This document shows positions 6,573-7,421 of a stretch of 7,421 nt of DNA, piece after piece. The stretch lies in NCBI GenBank assembly GCA_026386835.1, contig JAPLMV010000306.1, positions 1-7,421 of the forward strand, in the 5' to 3' direction. Positions within the stretch are counted from its first letter, which is position 1. Each line of letters begins with the position of its first letter. This DNA is from Planctomycetota bacterium. Its GTDB lineage: Bacteria; Planctomycetota; Phycisphaerae; Sedimentisphaerales; Anaerobacaceae. A model generated the notes under the pieces. The model had not been told where the DNA came from. It saw nothing but the letters and a program-made list of their open reading frames with translations, and made no database searches. The translations under genes were made by a program, and so were the position numbers.

Positions 6573-6596
6573 ATCTTTATCCTTATCTTTATCCTT
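6573..6596. repeat. 12-bp tandem repeat between tpiA and secG
   Basis: Two exact copies of ATCTTTATCCTT (6573-6584 and 6585-6596) lie in the 88-base spacer between the tpiA stop and the secG start. The minus strand is therefore a purine-rich AAGGATAAAGAT tract. The copies themselves resemble 6-bp half units. No function is evident; the AAGG within it could act as a stray ribosome binding site for the ATG at 6571, which I consider unused. Confidence 0.8.
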
Positions 6597-6623
6597 TTTA
6601 GAAAATTATAAGCTATACCACGA

Positions 6624-7307
6624 TTAAACACACGCCTTGATTATCGCCAGAAACTCATCAGCCTTCATGCTTGCGCCGCCGACAAGAAGACCGTCAACAT
6701 CCTCATTGGCCATAAGCTCTGCCGAATTGTCCGACTTTACCGAGCCGCCGTAAAGAATGCGAATTTCCTGAGCCAGTTTCGCATCGTACATCTCATGGAG
6801 CAGTTTTCTTATCAACGCATGCACTTCCTGTGCCTGCTGAGGCGTTGCCGTCAGACCTGTGCCTATTGCCCAGACCACCTCGGTGGTCTTGTTGCCCTTG
6901 CGTTCTGAGAGCAGTTCGCCCACACAGAATATCGGCAAAATCCCGCCGTTGATTGCGGCCGTTACCTTCTTATTCACTATCTCGTCGGTCTCGCCGATAA
7001 CGTGCCTGCGCTCCGAATGTCCGCAAAGGGCATAAGTGCAGCCGATGTCCTTCAGCATCGAGGGACTTATCTCGCCGGTAAATGCACCCTTCTGTTCATA
7101 ATAAATATCCTGAGCACAGACGGCAACGCTCCACGAGCTAAGGGCCTGGGCTACCGACTGAAGATAAACAAAAGGCGGACACACCGCTACATCGACGCTG
7201 TGGCATGCAATATCCAATGCCCCTCGGCCAACGTCCTGAGCCAGCGTTACACTGCTGTGGCCATCGGTATTCATTTTCCAGTTACCAGCCACAAACGGCT
7301 TTCGCAT
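6624..7307 (-). CDS. tpiA: Triosephosphate isomerase with an internal in-frame deletion
   Basis: Interconverts dihydroxyacetone phosphate and glyceraldehyde 3-phosphate in glycolysis. The ATG at 7307 starts MRKPFVAGNWKMN, the family N-terminus, with AGGA 8 bases upstream (7316-7319); an in-frame GTG at 7328 has no such support. Visible motifs are catalytic Lys11 in NWKMN, AFTGEISPSMLKDIG at 75-89, catalytic His97 in GHSERR at 96-101, LPIFCVGE at 124-131, WAIGTG at 146-151, loop 6 and TATPQQAQEVHALIRK at 153-168, YGGSV at 186-190 and the phosphate-binding LLVGGASMK at 207-215. The length is 227 residues against about 250. The shortfall is at one place: KTTEVV at 140-145 runs directly into WAIGTG, so about 26 residues (helix 5, most of strand 6, and the YEP before VWAIGTG) are missing. 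Glu143 may mimic the catalytic Glu by position, but a barrel strand would be lost, so activity is doubtful. Confidence 0.9.
   Translation of the reverse strand: MRKPFVAGNWKMNTDGHSSVTLAQDVGRGALDIACHSVDVAVCPPFVYLQSVAQALSSWSVAVCAQDIYYEQKGAFTGEISPSMLKDIGCTYALCGHSERRHVIGETDEIVNKKVTAAINGGILPIFCVGELLSERKGNKTTEVVWAIGTGLTATPQQAQEVHALIRKLLHEMYDAKLAQEIRILYGGSVKSDNSAELMANEDVDGLLVGGASMKADEFLAIIKACV
6872..6889. repeat. Inverted repeat at the tpiA deletion junction
   Basis: AGACCACC, spacer TC, GGTGGTCT: two perfect 8-base arms with a two-base centre. It encodes T-T-E-V-V of tpiA and sits where the family's helix 5 and strand 6 should be. It could form a tight hairpin or cruciform. Confidence 0.85.
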
Positions 7308-7349
7308 AAAACTTTTCCTAATTATCACTTTCTAACCACTAATCACCAA

Positions 7350-7421
7350 TTACAAAAGCTCTTTCGCCCTCGGGAAACTGCCCAGAACCGAAAGCTGAAA
7401 ACAATGTTTGCGTGCCTCTTC
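7350..7421 (-). CDS. Possible C-terminal end of an unidentified gene (partial)
   Basis: On the minus strand an open frame enters from the right edge and stops with TAA at 7350-7352, giving 23 residues that include EEARKHCFQLSVLGSFPRAK. It ends 42 bases before the tpiA ATG, in the same direction. After the stop the sequence becomes A/T-rich and repetitive (minus strand GATTAGTGGTTAG), as spacers here are, which supports a real gene end. A second frame is open nearly as far, so this is weak. I do not recognise the product; it does not look like the end of phosphoglycerate kinase, a common tpiA neighbour. Confidence 0.3.
   Translation of the reverse strand, partial: EEARKHCFQLSVLGSFPRAKELL

Noticed and set aside
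6536..6631. N-terminal extension of SecG, 32 codons
   Set aside because: It is encoded by spacer repeat, overlaps the tpiA stop, and would put an extra hydrophobic stretch before the normal first membrane segment; the ATG at 6535 has a better ribosome binding site.

Overview
The window is compact bacterial housekeeping DNA of balanced GC content. There is no mobile element, CRISPR array, rRNA or tRNA gene that I can see. Two transcription units converge near position 1280. The short plus-strand unit holds the 3' end of a TrpC-like gene and a 380-residue tail-anchored membrane protein resembling the Rmd1/YagE (DUF155) family. The minus-strand unit fills the rest and reads, in order of transcription: tpiA, secG, a yicC-family gene, gmk, rpoZ, coaC, coaB, glnS. 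Spacing is short throughout, and gmk and rpoZ overlap by four bases (ATGA).

The organism is not certain. The yicC-gmk-rpoZ-coaBC order is widespread in bacteria, and tpiA-secG is a common pair. A directly glutaminylating GlnRS, a CoaBC enzyme split into two genes, and spacers with short A/T-rich tandem repeats would fit a Planctomycetota/Phycisphaerae-like bacterium. That assignment is an inference from general style, not from a marker gene.

The genes cover central metabolism (triose-phosphate isomerase), protein export (SecG), RNA turnover (YicC endoribonuclease family), nucleotide supply (GMP kinase), transcription (RNA polymerase omega), coenzyme A synthesis (both CoaBC steps) and translation (GlnRS). 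This is a growth-related operon rather than a dedicated pathway.

The most notable anomaly is in tpiA. The frame is open, but about 26 residues are missing between the loop after strand 5 and the WAIGTG motif. The missing part covers helix 5 and most of strand 6, including the usual Tyr-Glu-Pro that carries the catalytic glutamate. The junction lies in an 18-base near-perfect palindrome. A second oddity is a 7-bp tandem repeat (TCAAAAA on the coding strand, four copies) inside coaB, whose copy-number changes would shift the frame. I found no convincing new multi-gene system here.
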